A stretch of 26,437 nt of DNA from SIG299 sp045593825 (GTDB lineage Bacteria; Bacillota; Clostridia; Lachnospirales; Lachnospiraceae): positions 1-26,437 of the forward strand of contig JAZNXI010000144.1 of the NCBI GenBank assembly GCA_045593825.1. Reading direction: 5' to 3'. Both the position numbers and the translations under genes were made by a program. The notes beneath the pieces were generated by a model, which searched no databases, was not told where the DNA came from, and saw only the letters and a program-made list of their open reading frames with translations. Shown piece after piece: positions 14,826 to 23,550 of this stretch; position 1 is the first letter of the stretch; each line of letters opens with the position of its first letter.

Positions 14826-17800
14826 TTACTTAATTGGTACTTCCTTACCGTTTACAACCAGCTTGATATTGCTGAAGGTTACATCTGCGTTTCTTGCAGC
14901 GAACATACCAATGTAAACGTAGTCTGCATCAAAATTGGTAAGCTTGAAGTCAAAGCCGCCGGAAACGGTTTCTTCATTACCAATCTTGGTGGAATAACCA
15001 TCGGAGGTGCCGGAAAGAGTTAAGGTTAAGGTTTCACCCGGAGCATATACTCTGGAGATTGCGCCGCCGCTGGTAAGAACGCCATCCTTACGAGCATAAC
15101 AGTTCCAACCACCGTTACCATTGTCTACGTCTGCCAGCTTGAAGAATGCTGCATTGACACTGTCACCGTTGGAATCCTTGGAGTTAGTATCGATGTACAT
15201 TGCATCTCTTACCATAAGACCAAATGCTACCTGATTATTCTTATCATATGCATTGATGGTCATATCTGCAGATAAAGTAAAGCTTGCATCAGCAGGAAGC
15301 TTATAGTAGTACATTGCAATACCGTCGGTAGCGGAAGAAATCTTGCCCTTGTTATTCATAACCGCGATGTGCATGTTACCGCTAGCATCCGTTTCCAGAG
15401 TCTGATTCTTGTTGCTTGGTGTACCGCCTACGTCACCGAACACTGTACCCTTAAAGATACCGTAATCCGGCCAGATTTCACTCTGTACCAGGTCACTGCT
15501 GTATTCCGGCTCTACATATTCCGGATTGGATACCAGATGGTCTGCCTTTGCAGGAGCTGCATCTACGTTCTTCACATACTCGGAAATTCCTGCAATATTC
15601 TGTGCCTTTACAGCCTTGGCAAGAAGGTATGCGTTATACTTTGCACCCCAGATATTGGTGTGGGTGTTATCCACGCTGCCAGGCTTGGAAGACAGCCATG
15701 CGTGTAAGTTCAGAGTTTCATCTGCACCAAGAGCATCATAAACTTCCTTGGTAAGAGCAGTCATATCTACCACTGCTGTATTGGTGTCCCGGCCAAGTTT
15801 AATGATTGCTTCTACGTAGTTACCGCCTTCGAATTCACCGGTAGTGGAAGTGATGTGAAGCTGGGAATTGCTCCATTCACCGGCAGTACGTCTTACAATC
15901 GGAGTACAAAGAATTACGGTTACACCCTTATCCTTTGCAATCTTAACATAGTTTTCATACAGACAGTTAGCGAAACTACCAGCGGTCTTGTAATCGCCGT
16001 TTGGATTGGTGTATCTTGCTGCTTCTGCCTTTTCATCATTGTGACCGAAACCGATGATGAGGACGTCACCGCTCTGCATGCCATCAATTAAGGTCTTATA
16101 ATTTGCTTCTGCAAGGAAGCTTAAGGAACTTCTGCCGGACAGAGCCAGGTTCTGAACCTCAAACTTGTTTGCATCAAAATATTCCAGTAACTGTGTGCCG
16201 TAACCATAACGAGGATAGAAATAGCTGTCGTTAAAGCCACATACGGTGGAGTCACCGATTACCCACATAGTGGACTTGGTATACGCACCACTCATCTTTG
16301 CTGCCTCCAGTGCAATTTCGTCAATTACGGTCTGACCAACGGTTGTCCAGTATGCATTATCTTCTGTAAACAGACCTTCTGCATTTGCAGCATATGCGTT
16401 AAACTTGCTACTACCATTTACGGAGAACTCATTGGTTCCGTTTGGATTTTCACCGATTACCTTTACAGGTGCACAAACAGCATATGCCAGATTGCAGTCA
16501 AGTGCCTGAACTGCCTGTGCAATGTAAGCCGCACTTACAAAACCACCAAGCTTACTGCTGTGGGTGTTATCACCGGTGCAAAGAGCCTGCTTAGCAAGTG
16601 GAGAAGAATTGCCGTTGGCATTTGCATCTGCCTTGTAAGCTGCTTCGTACATATTCTTGGTAAGTGCGGTAGCATCAATAAGAAGAACACCTTCTTCTGC
16701 TGCTAACTGCTGCATTGCCTTCACATAAGCATTACCGGTTGTTACCTGAGTACCGGTTGTGCCATCGGTGGAGTCATGCTTATCCTGGATGAAACCATCG
16801 CTGTCAAAGGACAGTCTGGAAACAGGGGTAACAAGAACTGGAATAGCGCCTGCATCTCTTGCTACGTTGATGTACTGTAATAAGTACCACTTGAAGGTAC
16901 CGCCACAGTCATAGGAATAGAAGGTATCACCGTACTTGGACTGTAAGGAGGATGGAGTTTCTACTTCCACGCCTGCAGTTACAGGGTATACGCCGTTTGC
17001 ATCCGGCTCGCCAAGAGGAACATATCTGTCTTCTAAGTAACCGGAACCGTTGGAACAGTCGTTGTGACCGAACTGGATGAACAGGTAGTCACCTGCTTTG
17101 ATGGTTTCTGCAATCTTTGCAAGAGAACCTTCGTTGATGAAGTTTCTTGTACTTCTACCGCCGTTTGCATAGTTAACAACGGTTACTAAATCGCTGTTGA
17201 AGAATGCCTGGAAGTATTCGCCCCAGGAACCTTCGGTGGAATTGTTGGACTGGTTCATGCCCTTACCGGAGTAATCCTTTACAGTGGAGTCACCGGCTAA
17301 GTATACGTTGATGCCGTTGCCAAGAACTGCCTCAGCCTTGGAAGCATCCGGATTGTCGTAGCCTTCACGAACTACTTCTTCTACAGTGTAGTTTGCTGCT
17401 TCGCCGTCCACGTTGTTAATGTTGAGAGGAATAACTACAACACGGATCTTTGCGCCCACATCTTCTGCGGTAATCTGGTAAGTATCATCCACAACTGCGG
17501 AGGATACCTTTACTAAGGTTTCTTCGTTACCTACCACTCTGTACCACTTGATGAGGGAACAGTCGTTGGCATCGTTTGCTTCTCCTAAGGAGTAAGCAAC
17601 GGTTAAAGTGTGACCAGGCTTTGGAGCATTGATATCACCGTTGTCTACGATATAAGGAGCTGTTGTAAATGCCACCTTATTGTCTGCTGCCACTGCGTAA
17701 ACAGGTGTGAAACCTAACCATGCAGCATAATCAAAGGAAAGCGGTGCATCTGCTACAGTACCTGCCACTCTGCCGGTAAGGTCAGAAGACATACCGGTTA

Positions 17801-20363
17801 AATCCATGGTATCGTACTCTGCAAAGTTTGCATTTTCAGGAGCATTGCCGCTCATCTGGGTCCAGCCTGCTGCGCTGATTAAATCAAGGCTTGCAAGCTT
17901 GGTGTTTTCGAATCTAACCTTTGCATCTGCGCCCCAAGGTCTACCAAAGCTGTAGCCCGGTGTTACAGGAAGGTTATCTGCTGTTACTACACAGTTACGG
18001 AATAAGTAACCGTTTTCTGTGGTTGTTACGTTGGAATCGGTTCTTGCTGCTGTGATGTAACCAGCCACGCCGCCGGTGCTGTAACCGTACAGGCTGATTT
18101 CACATGCATCAAATACTACATCGCCGGAACCGAAAATGAAGTCGGTGTTACCTTCGATGTAACAGTTCTTAAAGTAAGCGTCGGATGCAGTGTAGAGAGT
18201 ATCCTGGCTGCTTAAGAAGGAACAGTTCAGGAATTCTGCTTCGTTTGCTGTTACGTAAAGAGCAACACCACGCTCGGTAGCTGCCTTGGAAGTAACATCT
18301 GCACCATACTTACGGTCAAAGTTAATGGTATCTGCCTCTACGCCATCTTCGATTTCTTCATCAGTGATGTAACGGTTGAGGGAGTTTTCAAATGTAATGT
18401 TTTCTGCACGGAAAGCGGTTGCAGCGGTACCAACCATAACTGCGTAGCCCCACTTTTCTGCATTGTTCTTCTGGTACTTGTCGTATGCTCTTTCAGCATC
18501 GTAAAGACCGGTGGTTGGCTCTGCACTGTAGTAGTTGTAGCCAATACCGTAGTACCAGGTAAGAAGTACTTCTTCATTGCTCTCATTTACAAAAGTAATG
18601 TATGGAGTGTTAATAGTAACCTGCTCTCTGTATGTACCCGGAGCAATGGAGATTACGATTCTTTCTGCTTCGCTGGTTGGATTCATAGCTGCCGCTGCTG
18701 CTACTGCTTCACCAACGGTTGCATAGTTGTTGTCTTTGCCGGCATAACCAACGTAGATCTTATCTACTCTTGTTAATGCAGCTACTGTTTTATCTACAGG
18801 CACTGCCATCACATCCTTTGCCACAGCCTTGCCTTCCACTACAATGTGAGTAGAAGTTGTGTATGTGCCGGAAGTAATAACTACGCTGTATGCGCCGTCT
18901 CTTAAGGATACGGAATAACCGTCTGCAGATAAAGCACCCGCATATTCATAAGCATCTGCTTCATTTACAAACTTGATGGCAGTTACATCCTTTGCCTCAC
19001 AGCCAAGGAAGCCGCCGTTTACGTCATATACTGCCTTTGTTGCAACCTGGATATCCTCATTCTTTGCCTGATTATCCTGAATGGTTGCAGCACTTACGAT
19101 TTCATAATCATTCACGCCGGAAAGAACCAGGGTATACTCTACATCAGGCTCTAAGGAAGCGGTGAAAGTAAGGTCTGCATTGATGGTAAGGTCTACATCA
19201 TTATAGGTAGAATCTGCAGGAGCTTCTAACTTAACTGCCAGCTTGCTTACATCATAATCTGCAGCAAAGCCGGTAATCTTACCGGTATATGCGTAGATGG
19301 ACTTTGCTTCTACTACTAAAGTTGTGCTAATCTGGCCGTTTGCCACGTCTGCATCTGCTACGGTAACAAACTTGCTGTCGTTAGTAAAACCAACGCCGTT
19401 AATGCCGGATAATACTGCGGTATACTCAAAGCCCGGAGCAAGAAGAGCTGCGAAGCTTCCGTTTGCCGCATCCACTTCGGTTACTGCATTTGTTGTGTTG
19501 TTCACGAACTTAAGTGTTGTACCTGCAATATCAAATCCTGCGTTATCAATATAACCGGTTACTGTAACACCCGGAATTCTTACGATACGGTTATAACCAG
19601 GCTTTGCACCGGTACCGGTCCAAATCTTATAGGTACCGCTGTACTGTGCTACAAATACATGCTTGGAGAAAACTTTCTGACCATAGGCATGTTCTTCTAA
19701 CTGTGTACCATCTTCGCCGAGATACTGGAAGTTAAGCACATCGTCTGCCGCGTTGTGAGCACCCATGTAAACCACAATCTTGTCGCCGGCCTTTACATTA
19801 GACAGGGTAAAGTATCTTCTGTTGTCACCGCCGGTACCGTTACAATAGTACATACCGTCTGCGGTGTAACCGTCTTCATGAGCTGTCTGTGCGAAAGCGT
19901 TAGCACCATAGTTCTTTACGGATGTGCCGGAGAATAAACGGTCCTTTGCCTTATAACTTAAGGTAAGGTCACCAAAAGTAATTTCGCCATCTGCGGAGAA
20001 GGTGCCGCCTTCTGCCAGATTTTCATATGCATCCCAGTCTGCTGCTGTAATGTTGTTCTTATACAGCGCATCTGTTTCCTGCAAGCCACCGAAATCCCAA
20101 ACATCAATGTTGCGCTTTTCAACAGTGATAGGCGCCGGTGTCGGGAACGGAGTTGCTGACGGAGCCACTGTTACGGTTGGTTCCTCTGTTGGAGCAGGAG
20201 CTTCTGTCGGAGCCGTTGTAGCGGTTGGATCTGCCGGCTGCTCCACTGCTGTGGTTGGAGTTGGCGTAGCTTCTGCATCTGTTTTACCGTTGCAGCCTGC
20301 AAGCATACCTGCAAACATGGTCACAGTCAGAAGCATTGCCAACTTCTTAGTTAATTTTTTCAT
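14826..20363 (-). CDS. Giant multidomain pectin esterase lipoprotein (CE8 + two CE12-type SGNH domains)
   Basis: An 1,845-residue surface lipoprotein acting on pectin. Signal peptide with lipobox LAGC (lipidated Cys24), then a Pro/Thr-rich tether to about 80. Residues about 85-265 are a beta-sandwich domain, and 267-530 three related beta-sandwich repeats (compare GFEYTAVLSGING with DVEYTLVLSGVND). About 530-865 is a pectin methylesterase with Asp721 (QDTLY), Asp741 (DFIFG) and Arg808 (GRPW). An Ig-like linker to about 1010 follows. SGNH domain 1 has Ser1026 (GDSTV), GHND, Asp1265 and His1268; SGNH domain 2 has Ser1372, GHND, Asp1565 and His1568, both like CE12 rhamnogalacturonan acetylesterases. 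Residues from about 1630 form a LamG-like sandwich. The second of two adjacent ATGs is best spaced from AAGGAGG. Probably controlled by the adjacent MerR protein. It would remove methyl and acetyl groups, preparing pectin for lyases not seen here. Confidence 0.93.
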   Translation of the reverse strand: MKKLTKKLAMLLTVTMFAGMLAGCNGKTDAEATPTPTTAVEQPADPTATTAPTEAPAPTEEPTVTVAPSATPFPTPAPITVEKRNIDVWDFGGLQETDALYKNNITAADWDAYENLAEGGTFSADGEITFGDLTLSYKAKDRLFSGTSVKNYGANAFAQTAHEDGYTADGMYYCNGTGGDNRRYFTLSNVKAGDKIVVYMGAHNAADDVLNFQYLGEDGTQLEEHAYGQKVFSKHVFVAQYSGTYKIWTGTGAKPGYNRIVRIPGVTVTGYIDNAGFDIAGTTLKFVNNTTNAVTEVDAANGSFAALLAPGFEYTAVLSGINGVGFTNDSKFVTVADADVANGQISTTLVVEAKSIYAYTGKITGFAADYDVSKLAVKLEAPADSTYNDVDLTINADLTFTASLEPDVEYTLVLSGVNDYEIVSAATIQDNQAKNEDIQVATKAVYDVNGGFLGCEAKDVTAIKFVNEADAYEYAGALSADGYSVSLRDGAYSVVITSGTYTTSTHIVVEGKAVAKDVMAVPVDKTVAALTRVDKIYVGYAGKDNNYATVGEAVAAAAAMNPTSEAERIVISIAPGTYREQVTINTPYITFVNESNEEVLLTWYYGIGYNYYSAEPTTGLYDAERAYDKYQKNNAEKWGYAVMVGTAATAFRAENITFENSLNRYITDEEIEDGVEADTINFDRKYGADVTSKAATERGVALYVTANEAEFLNCSFLSSQDTLYTASDAYFKNCYIEGNTDFIFGSGDVVFDACEISLYGYSTGGVAGYITAARTDSNVTTTENGYLFRNCVVTADNLPVTPGYSFGRPWGADAKVRFENTKLASLDLISAAGWTQMSGNAPENANFAEYDTMDLTGMSSDLTGRVAGTVADAPLSFDYAAWLGFTPVYAVAADNKVAFTTAPYIVDNGDINAPKPGHTLTVAYSLGEANDANDCSLIKWYRVVGNEETLVKVSSAVVDDTYQITAEDVGAKIRVVVIPLNINNVDGEAANYTVEEVVREGYDNPDASKAEAVLGNGINVYLAGDSTVKDYSGKGMNQSNNSTEGSWGEYFQAFFNSDLVTVVNYANGGRSTRNFINEGSLAKIAETIKAGDYLFIQFGHNDCSNGSGYLEDRYVPLGEPDANGVYPVTAGVEVETPSSLQSKYGDTFYSYDCGGTFKWYLLQYINVARDAGAIPVLVTPVSRLSFDSDGFIQDKHDSTDGTTGTQVTTGNAYVKAMQQLAAEEGVLLIDATALTKNMYEAAYKADANANGNSSPLAKQALCTGDNTHSSKLGGFVSAAYIAQAVQALDCNLAYAVCAPVKVIGENPNGTNEFSVNGSSKFNAYAANAEGLFTEDNAYWTTVGQTVIDEIALEAAKMSGAYTKSTMWVIGDSTVCGFNDSYFYPRYGYGTQLLEYFDANKFEVQNLALSGRSSLSFLAEANYKTLIDGMQSGDVLIIGFGHNDEKAEAARYTNPNGDYKTAGSFANCLYENYVKIAKDKGVTVILCTPIVRRTAGEWSNSQLHITSTTGEFEGGNYVEAIIKLGRDTNTAVVDMTALTKEVYDALGADETLNLHAWLSSKPGSVDNTHTNIWGAKYNAYLLAKAVKAQNIAGISEYVKNVDAAPAKADHLVSNPEYVEPEYSSDLVQSEIWPDYGIFKGTVFGDVGGTPSNKNQTLETDASGNMHIAVMNNKGKISSATDGIAMYYYKLPADASFTLSADMTINAYDKNNQVAFGLMVRDAMYIDTNSKDSNGDSVNAAFFKLADVDNGNGGWNCYARKDGVLTSGGAISRVYAPGETLTLTLSGTSDGYSTKIGNEETVSGGFDFKLTNFDADYVYIGMFAARNADVTFSNIKLVVNGKEVPIK

Positions 20364-20475
20364 CATTTGCCCTCCTTATATTACGAGGCATTTCTTTTTC
20401 ATTTTGTCATTATGTCCAAATTCCCCCTTGGATTTTATGCAAAATGTACAAAAAAATGACCTCTAGCTGTTTCAA

Positions 20476-20506
20476 AGTATACACTATGACACAGTGTCAA
20501 GGTCAA
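20476..20506 (-). promoter_or_regulatory. MerR-type promoter with 19-bp spacer and dyad, driving the pectinesterase gene
   Basis: On the minus strand TTGACC (20506-20501), a 19-bp spacer, then TATACT (20481-20476). Within the spacer lies the perfect dyad TGACAC-T-GTGTCA (20487-20499), flanked further out by AC and GT that also match. A spacer two bases over the optimum, with the operator between the hexamers, is the defining promoter form for MerR activators, which untwist it. The untranslated leader would be about 105 bases. Confidence 0.82.
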
Positions 20507-20551
20507 TAAAATTTAAAATGTTTCTTTAATTTTCGTGTTTTATTTTGTTCA

Positions 20552-21382
20552 CTATCTTCTAAGCGGAACACTGATCAGCACATATTGCTCCTCATTATTC
20601 TCTTCTAAAGACATGGAGATTTTAACACCAATCACATCTCCAGCCAGAGAATACTGATTTTCTTCTATATAGGAAAGTACATCTTCAAAAATATCATGAA
20701 ACAGTCTTTCTTTTTCTTCCTGCTCACATTCTGCAAAATTTAACGGAAGCTTTGCAATTTTCATGATACTGTTCTTTTTCTCATAAACAACGGTAAACTC
20801 ATTCAGTCCTAACCCAAAGCGTTCCATATCCACATCTTTTACTGCGATTCCCTCATTACAAGCCAGAATTCCCTGTTCGATTTCTTCTTTTTTAAAAATA
20901 TAAATATAACGAAGTTCTGCCGCATTATAGAAATACTCCTGAATGGTATCCAGACGTCCGTCCTCTTTTAACAGTTCTCCGTTTTCGCTATACAAAACGT
21001 AGTTCATTGGCACACAGTCCCGTTTGTAAAAGCCATCGGTCACTGCTTCAATTTTTTTCATTAAAGCAAGATCGTCTTTCAGCATATGGCGCAGACCGGA
21101 AAGCAGCTCCAATTCCTTGTCCATAGCAGCAAGACGCTCCTCATACAGTTCAATTTTTTCATGATAGCTGCCCTTTAAAATCTTGGCTATTTCTGCATGA
21201 CTGAAACCAATCTTACGATAATTGTTGATAATAATCATTTTAGTAACATCACCGGCACCGTATACCCGGTATCCGTTAGCATCCATACGGTCCGGAGAAA
21301 GATACCCCATGCCTTCATAACGTCGTACCGTATTGGAAGATATATCTAAAATTTTTGATAAATCACTTACTTTGTAGTTCAC
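20552..21382 (-). CDS. MerR-family transcriptional regulator with C-terminal effector domain
   Basis: A 276-residue regulator. Residues 1-70 are the MerR DNA-binding head: helix-turn-helix YKVSDLSKILDISSNTVRRYE, wing GYRVYGAGDVTKM, and FSHAEIAKIL as the second helix pair. Residues about 75-112 form the dimer coiled coil (YEERLAAMDKELELLSGLRHML), and 120-276 look like a GyrI/BmrR-type effector-binding domain; no metal-site cysteine pair as in metal sensors. The start is GTG, six bases after AGGAGG. Its own promoter candidate is TTGCTG, 17 bp, TAAAAT at 21456-21428. It lies on the same strand about 190 bases upstream of the pectinesterase gene and points at a promoter with the matching 19-bp spacer. 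Effector unknown; inference: a sugar-acid or plant-derived ligand, or a drug-like compound. Confidence 0.93.
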   Translation of the reverse strand: MNYKVSDLSKILDISSNTVRRYEGMGYLSPDRMDANGYRVYGAGDVTKMIIINNYRKIGFSHAEIAKILKGSYHEKIELYEERLAAMDKELELLSGLRHMLKDDLALMKKIEAVTDGFYKRDCVPMNYVLYSENGELLKEDGRLDTIQEYFYNAAELRYIYIFKKEEIEQGILACNEGIAVKDVDMERFGLGLNEFTVVYEKKNSIMKIAKLPLNFAECEQEEKERLFHDIFEDVLSYIEENQYSLAGDVIGVKISMSLEENNEEQYVLISVPLRR

Positions 21383-21427
21383 GGAAGCCCTCCTTAACGA
21401 ACTTATGTCTTCACTATCTTTTCTCTT

Positions 21428-21456
21428 ATTTTATCTGATTTATAAGGAAACAGCAA
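21428..21456 (-). promoter_or_regulatory. Promoter of the merR-like gene
   Basis: TTGCTG (21456-21451), a 17-bp spacer and TAAAAT (21433-21428) on the minus strand, about 46 bases before the GTG start. The spacer is a normal 17 bases and shows no TGACAC dyad, so autoregulation by the same mechanism as the pectinesterase promoter is not indicated. Confidence 0.5.
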
Positions 21457-21471
21457 GGGACTTTCTTAACG

Positions 21472-21509
21472 AAAAAACACGAATATTGTCAAAAAGACTT
21501 GTGTTTTTT
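21472..21509. repeat. Inverted repeat in the divergent intergenic region
   Basis: AAAAAACAC (21472-21480) and GTGTTTTTT (21501-21509) are nine-base perfect arms with a 20-base loop, placed between the leftward merR-like promoter and the rightward membrane-protein promoter. The right arm overlaps the -35 region of the latter. It could be a regulatory site for both genes; a terminator is unlikely because no transcript ends here. Confidence 0.5.
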
Positions 21510-21527
21510 CTCATCTTGTCCGATAAT
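21499..21527 (+). promoter_or_regulatory. Promoter of the MscS-related membrane protein gene
   Basis: TTGTGT (21499-21504), a 17-bp spacer and GATAAT (21522-21527), 35 bases before the ATG at 21563, which itself follows AAAGGAGG at a good distance. Confidence 0.55.
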
Positions 21528-21562
21528 AAGAAAGTATTTTATATTAAAGGAGGAATTAATCC

Positions 21563-22735
21563 ATGGACTTTTTAAGATCCCTTACAAACCCACTGGTAGC
21601 AATTCTGTTACTTGTGGTTGCATTTATTGCAGCAGGCATTGCAAAGAAGCTTATCATTAAGCTCTTAAAGGCAGTAAAGGCAGAAAAATTATTAGGCAAG
21701 CTCGGCGCAGATGAAAATGTTGCCGAATCCGCAGTTACTTTTGTAGGTAAGCTTGTATACTTTGTAGTATTTTTACTTTTCTTACCAAGCGCTTTAAACA
21801 GACTGGGTATGAACAGTGTATCTGCTCCTATCATCAATTTGGTAGACAGATTCCTTGCTTTTGTTCCAAGCCTGGTAGCCACAATTATCATCATTACCGT
21901 TGGTTTATTTGTAGCAAAGCTTATTAAAGACTTACTTGCTTCTGTATTGAAGGCAGTTAAGATCGACACCCTTCAGGAAAAGGCCGGCATCAAAGCTACA
22001 GACAGTGCTTCCTTCTCCAACATTATTGCAAATGTTGTTTACGGTCTCATTGTTTTAGTTGTTATCACAACCGGTCTTGACCAGTTAAACGTTCCTGCAA
22101 TTTCCAACCCTGCAAACAACATCGTTGCTTCCATTTTCGCTATCATTCCTAGCGTTCTTGCAGCAATCGTAATCATCGCAGCAGGCGTATTCATCGCAAA
22201 GTTAGTTGCTAAGTTACTGGAAGGCTTACTTGCAGGCGTTGGCACAGACAGTTTATTAGAAAAGGTTACCGGTTCTGCAAAGAAGGTTTCCCTTTCCAAG
22301 ATTATCAGCGAAGTTGTTAAGTATGTATTAGTTATCATCTTCCTTGTACAGGGCATCAACGTTCTTCATCTCCCTGTATTAACAAACATCGGTGCTGCAG
22401 TGCTCAACTACTTACCGGCAGTTCTTACTGCGGTAATCATTCTTGCCATTGGCATGTTCGCAGCAAACACTGCAGAAGCTGCTATTGTTAAGAAGTTCCC
22501 TAACGCTAAGGGTGCTGCTTTAGCTGCTAAGGTAGTTATCTACGTATTTGTTGCTTTTGTATGCTTAAGCCAGTTAGGCGTAGCAATTGCTATGGTAGAA
22601 AAGACCTTCGTTCTTATCATTGCTGCTGTTTGTGTTGCATTTGCAGTTGCATTCGGTATCGGCGGACGCAACTTTGCAGCAAATATGCTTGCAAAGCTTG
22701 AAAAGAAGATTGACAACAACGAAGCAACAAAGTAA
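21563..22735 (+). CDS. Membrane protein with repeated conserved TM helices, MscS-related
   Basis: A 390-residue membrane protein built of repeated units: a hydrophobic helix, an alpha-helical connector and a second helix, with near-repeats such as FVPSLVATIIIITVGLFVAKLIKDLL, IIPSVLAAIVIIAAGVFIAKLVAKLL and YLPAVLTAVIILAIGMFAANT. This is the conserved-TM-helix (PF05552-type) pattern found beside MscS channels. The C-terminus, VAFAVAFGIGGRNFAANMLAKLEKK, resembles the pore helix TM3 of MscS and then stops at residue 390 without the cytosolic beta domain and vestibule. AAAGGAGG precedes the ATG at a good spacing, and a strong terminator follows the TAA. Channel function is inferred from family; it may also be a structural membrane protein. 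Confidence 0.86.
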   Translation: MDFLRSLTNPLVAILLLVVAFIAAGIAKKLIIKLLKAVKAEKLLGKLGADENVAESAVTFVGKLVYFVVFLLFLPSALNRLGMNSVSAPIINLVDRFLAFVPSLVATIIIITVGLFVAKLIKDLLASVLKAVKIDTLQEKAGIKATDSASFSNIIANVVYGLIVLVVITTGLDQLNVPAISNPANNIVASIFAIIPSVLAAIVIIAAGVFIAKLVAKLLEGLLAGVGTDSLLEKVTGSAKKVSLSKIISEVVKYVLVIIFLVQGINVLHLPVLTNIGAAVLNYLPAVLTAVIILAIGMFAANTAEAAIVKKFPNAKGAALAAKVVIYVFVAFVCLSQLGVAIAMVEKTFVLIIAAVCVAFAVAFGIGGRNFAANMLAKLEKKIDNNEATK

Positions 22736-22757
22736 TTCCAACATACATAGTATGCAC

Positions 22758-22796
22758 AAAAGCGGCAGTCCATCCGGATTGCCGCTTTTATTTGTA
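22758..22796 (+). terminator. Terminator after the MscS-related gene
   Basis: Stem 22758-22771 with 22776-22789 (core AGCGGCA/TGCCGCT, 14 bp with one G-T pair) and a four-base loop, followed by TTTTATTTG. The A-run on the other side would allow function in both directions. It is 22 bases after the stop. Confidence 0.88.
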
Positions 22797-22823
22797 GACA
22801 AGTTTTTAAATTCGTGGTATGAT
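22795..22823 (+). promoter_or_regulatory. Promoter of the cyclophilin gene
   Basis: TAGACA (22795-22800), a 17-bp spacer and TATGAT (22818-22823) with TGG just before it (extended -10). An ATG at 22819 lies inside this -10 box, which is why the longer reading frame starting there is not the gene start. Confidence 0.65.
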
Positions 22824-22863
22824 GCGTAAAGAAGATTATGATAAAGAAAGGTTGATTCAAACT

Positions 22864-23388
22864 ATGGCAAATCCAATTGTTACCATTCAGATGGAAAATA
22901 ATGACGTGATTAAGGTAGAGCTTTATCCTGAAATCGCTCCAAACACCGTTAATAACTTTATCTCTCTGGTTAAGAAGGGCTTCTATGACGGCCTTATCTT
23001 CCACAGAGTTATCGAAGGCTTCATGATTCAGGGCGGCTGTCCGGAAGGCAGCGGCATGGGCAATCCCGGCTACTCCATCCCTGGCGAGTTCACCTGGAAC
23101 GGCTTTAAAAACAGCTTAGAGCACACCCCTGGTGTTATCTCCATGGCAAGAGCGCAGCACCCGGATTCCGCAGGTTCCCAGTTCTTCATCATGCACCAGA
23201 CTTCCCCTCATCTTGACGGTCAGTACGCTGCCTTCGGTAAGGTTACAGAAGGCATGGACGTAGTAAACAAAATTGCTACCGTAAACGTAGACTGGTCCGA
23301 CCGTCCGTTAGAAGTTCAGCGCATGGCTAAGGTTACCGTTGATACCTTCGGCGAAGAATATCCGGAACCAAAGACACTGGACAGATAA
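22864..23388 (+). CDS. Peptidyl-prolyl cis-trans isomerase, cyclophilin type
   Basis: A 174-residue cytosolic cyclophilin that speeds proline isomerisation during folding. Signatures are the catalytic Arg in FHRVIEGFMIQGG (residues 46-58), then SIPGEF and ISMARAQHPDSAGSQFFIM (about 92-110), and LDGQYAAFGKV with the conserved LDG. It lacks a signal peptide or lipobox, unlike the extracellular forms. MANPIVTIQM is the usual N-terminus of this clostridial group, which supports ATG 22864; the ribosome site (AAAGG) is 12 bases away, longer than normal. The gene is monocistronic between two terminators. The symbol ppiB is often used for this type but is not certain here. Confidence 0.95.
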   Translation: MANPIVTIQMENNDVIKVELYPEIAPNTVNNFISLVKKGFYDGLIFHRVIEGFMIQGGCPEGSGMGNPGYSIPGEFTWNGFKNSLEHTPGVISMARAQHPDSAGSQFFIMHQTSPHLDGQYAAFGKVTEGMDVVNKIATVNVDWSDRPLEVQRMAKVTVDTFGEEYPEPKTLDR

Positions 23389-23407
23389 GTTTTATATTGC
23401 ATCATCC

Positions 23408-23438
23408 AACAAGCCCTGACACATTGTCAGGGCTTGTT
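23408..23438 (+). terminator. Terminator after the cyclophilin gene
   Basis: A 14-bp perfect stem (23408-23421 with 23425-23438, core AAGCCCTGACA/TGTCAGGGCTT) around a three-base loop CAT, followed by TTTTCT. It starts 20 bases after the stop. Confidence 0.9.
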
Positions 23439-23472
23439 TTCTATATCATGGCAAGTCTGCCAGCAGGTTCCA

Positions 23473-23502
23473 TTGCATTTGTACACCACCCTGTGCTATC
23501 CT
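23473..23502 (+). promoter_or_regulatory. Promoter of the small Cys-rich peptide gene
   Basis: TTGCAT (23473-23478), an 18-bp spacer and TATCCT (23497-23502) with TGC directly before it (extended -10). Just downstream, TGTCAT (23508-23513) and ATGACA (23521-23526) form an inverted repeat at the expected transcription start, a possible operator or leader hairpin. Confidence 0.5.
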
Positions 23503-23550
23503 ATCGATGTCATAAATGATATGACAAAACAAAAGAAAGGAGAGGTACAG

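Noticed and set aside
23408..23438. TGACA/TGTCA arms here as a second MerR site like that at 20487
   Set aside because: The arms belong to a 14-bp GC-rich hairpin followed by Ts right after the cyclophilin stop, so it is a terminator; no promoter with a 19-bp spacer surrounds it.
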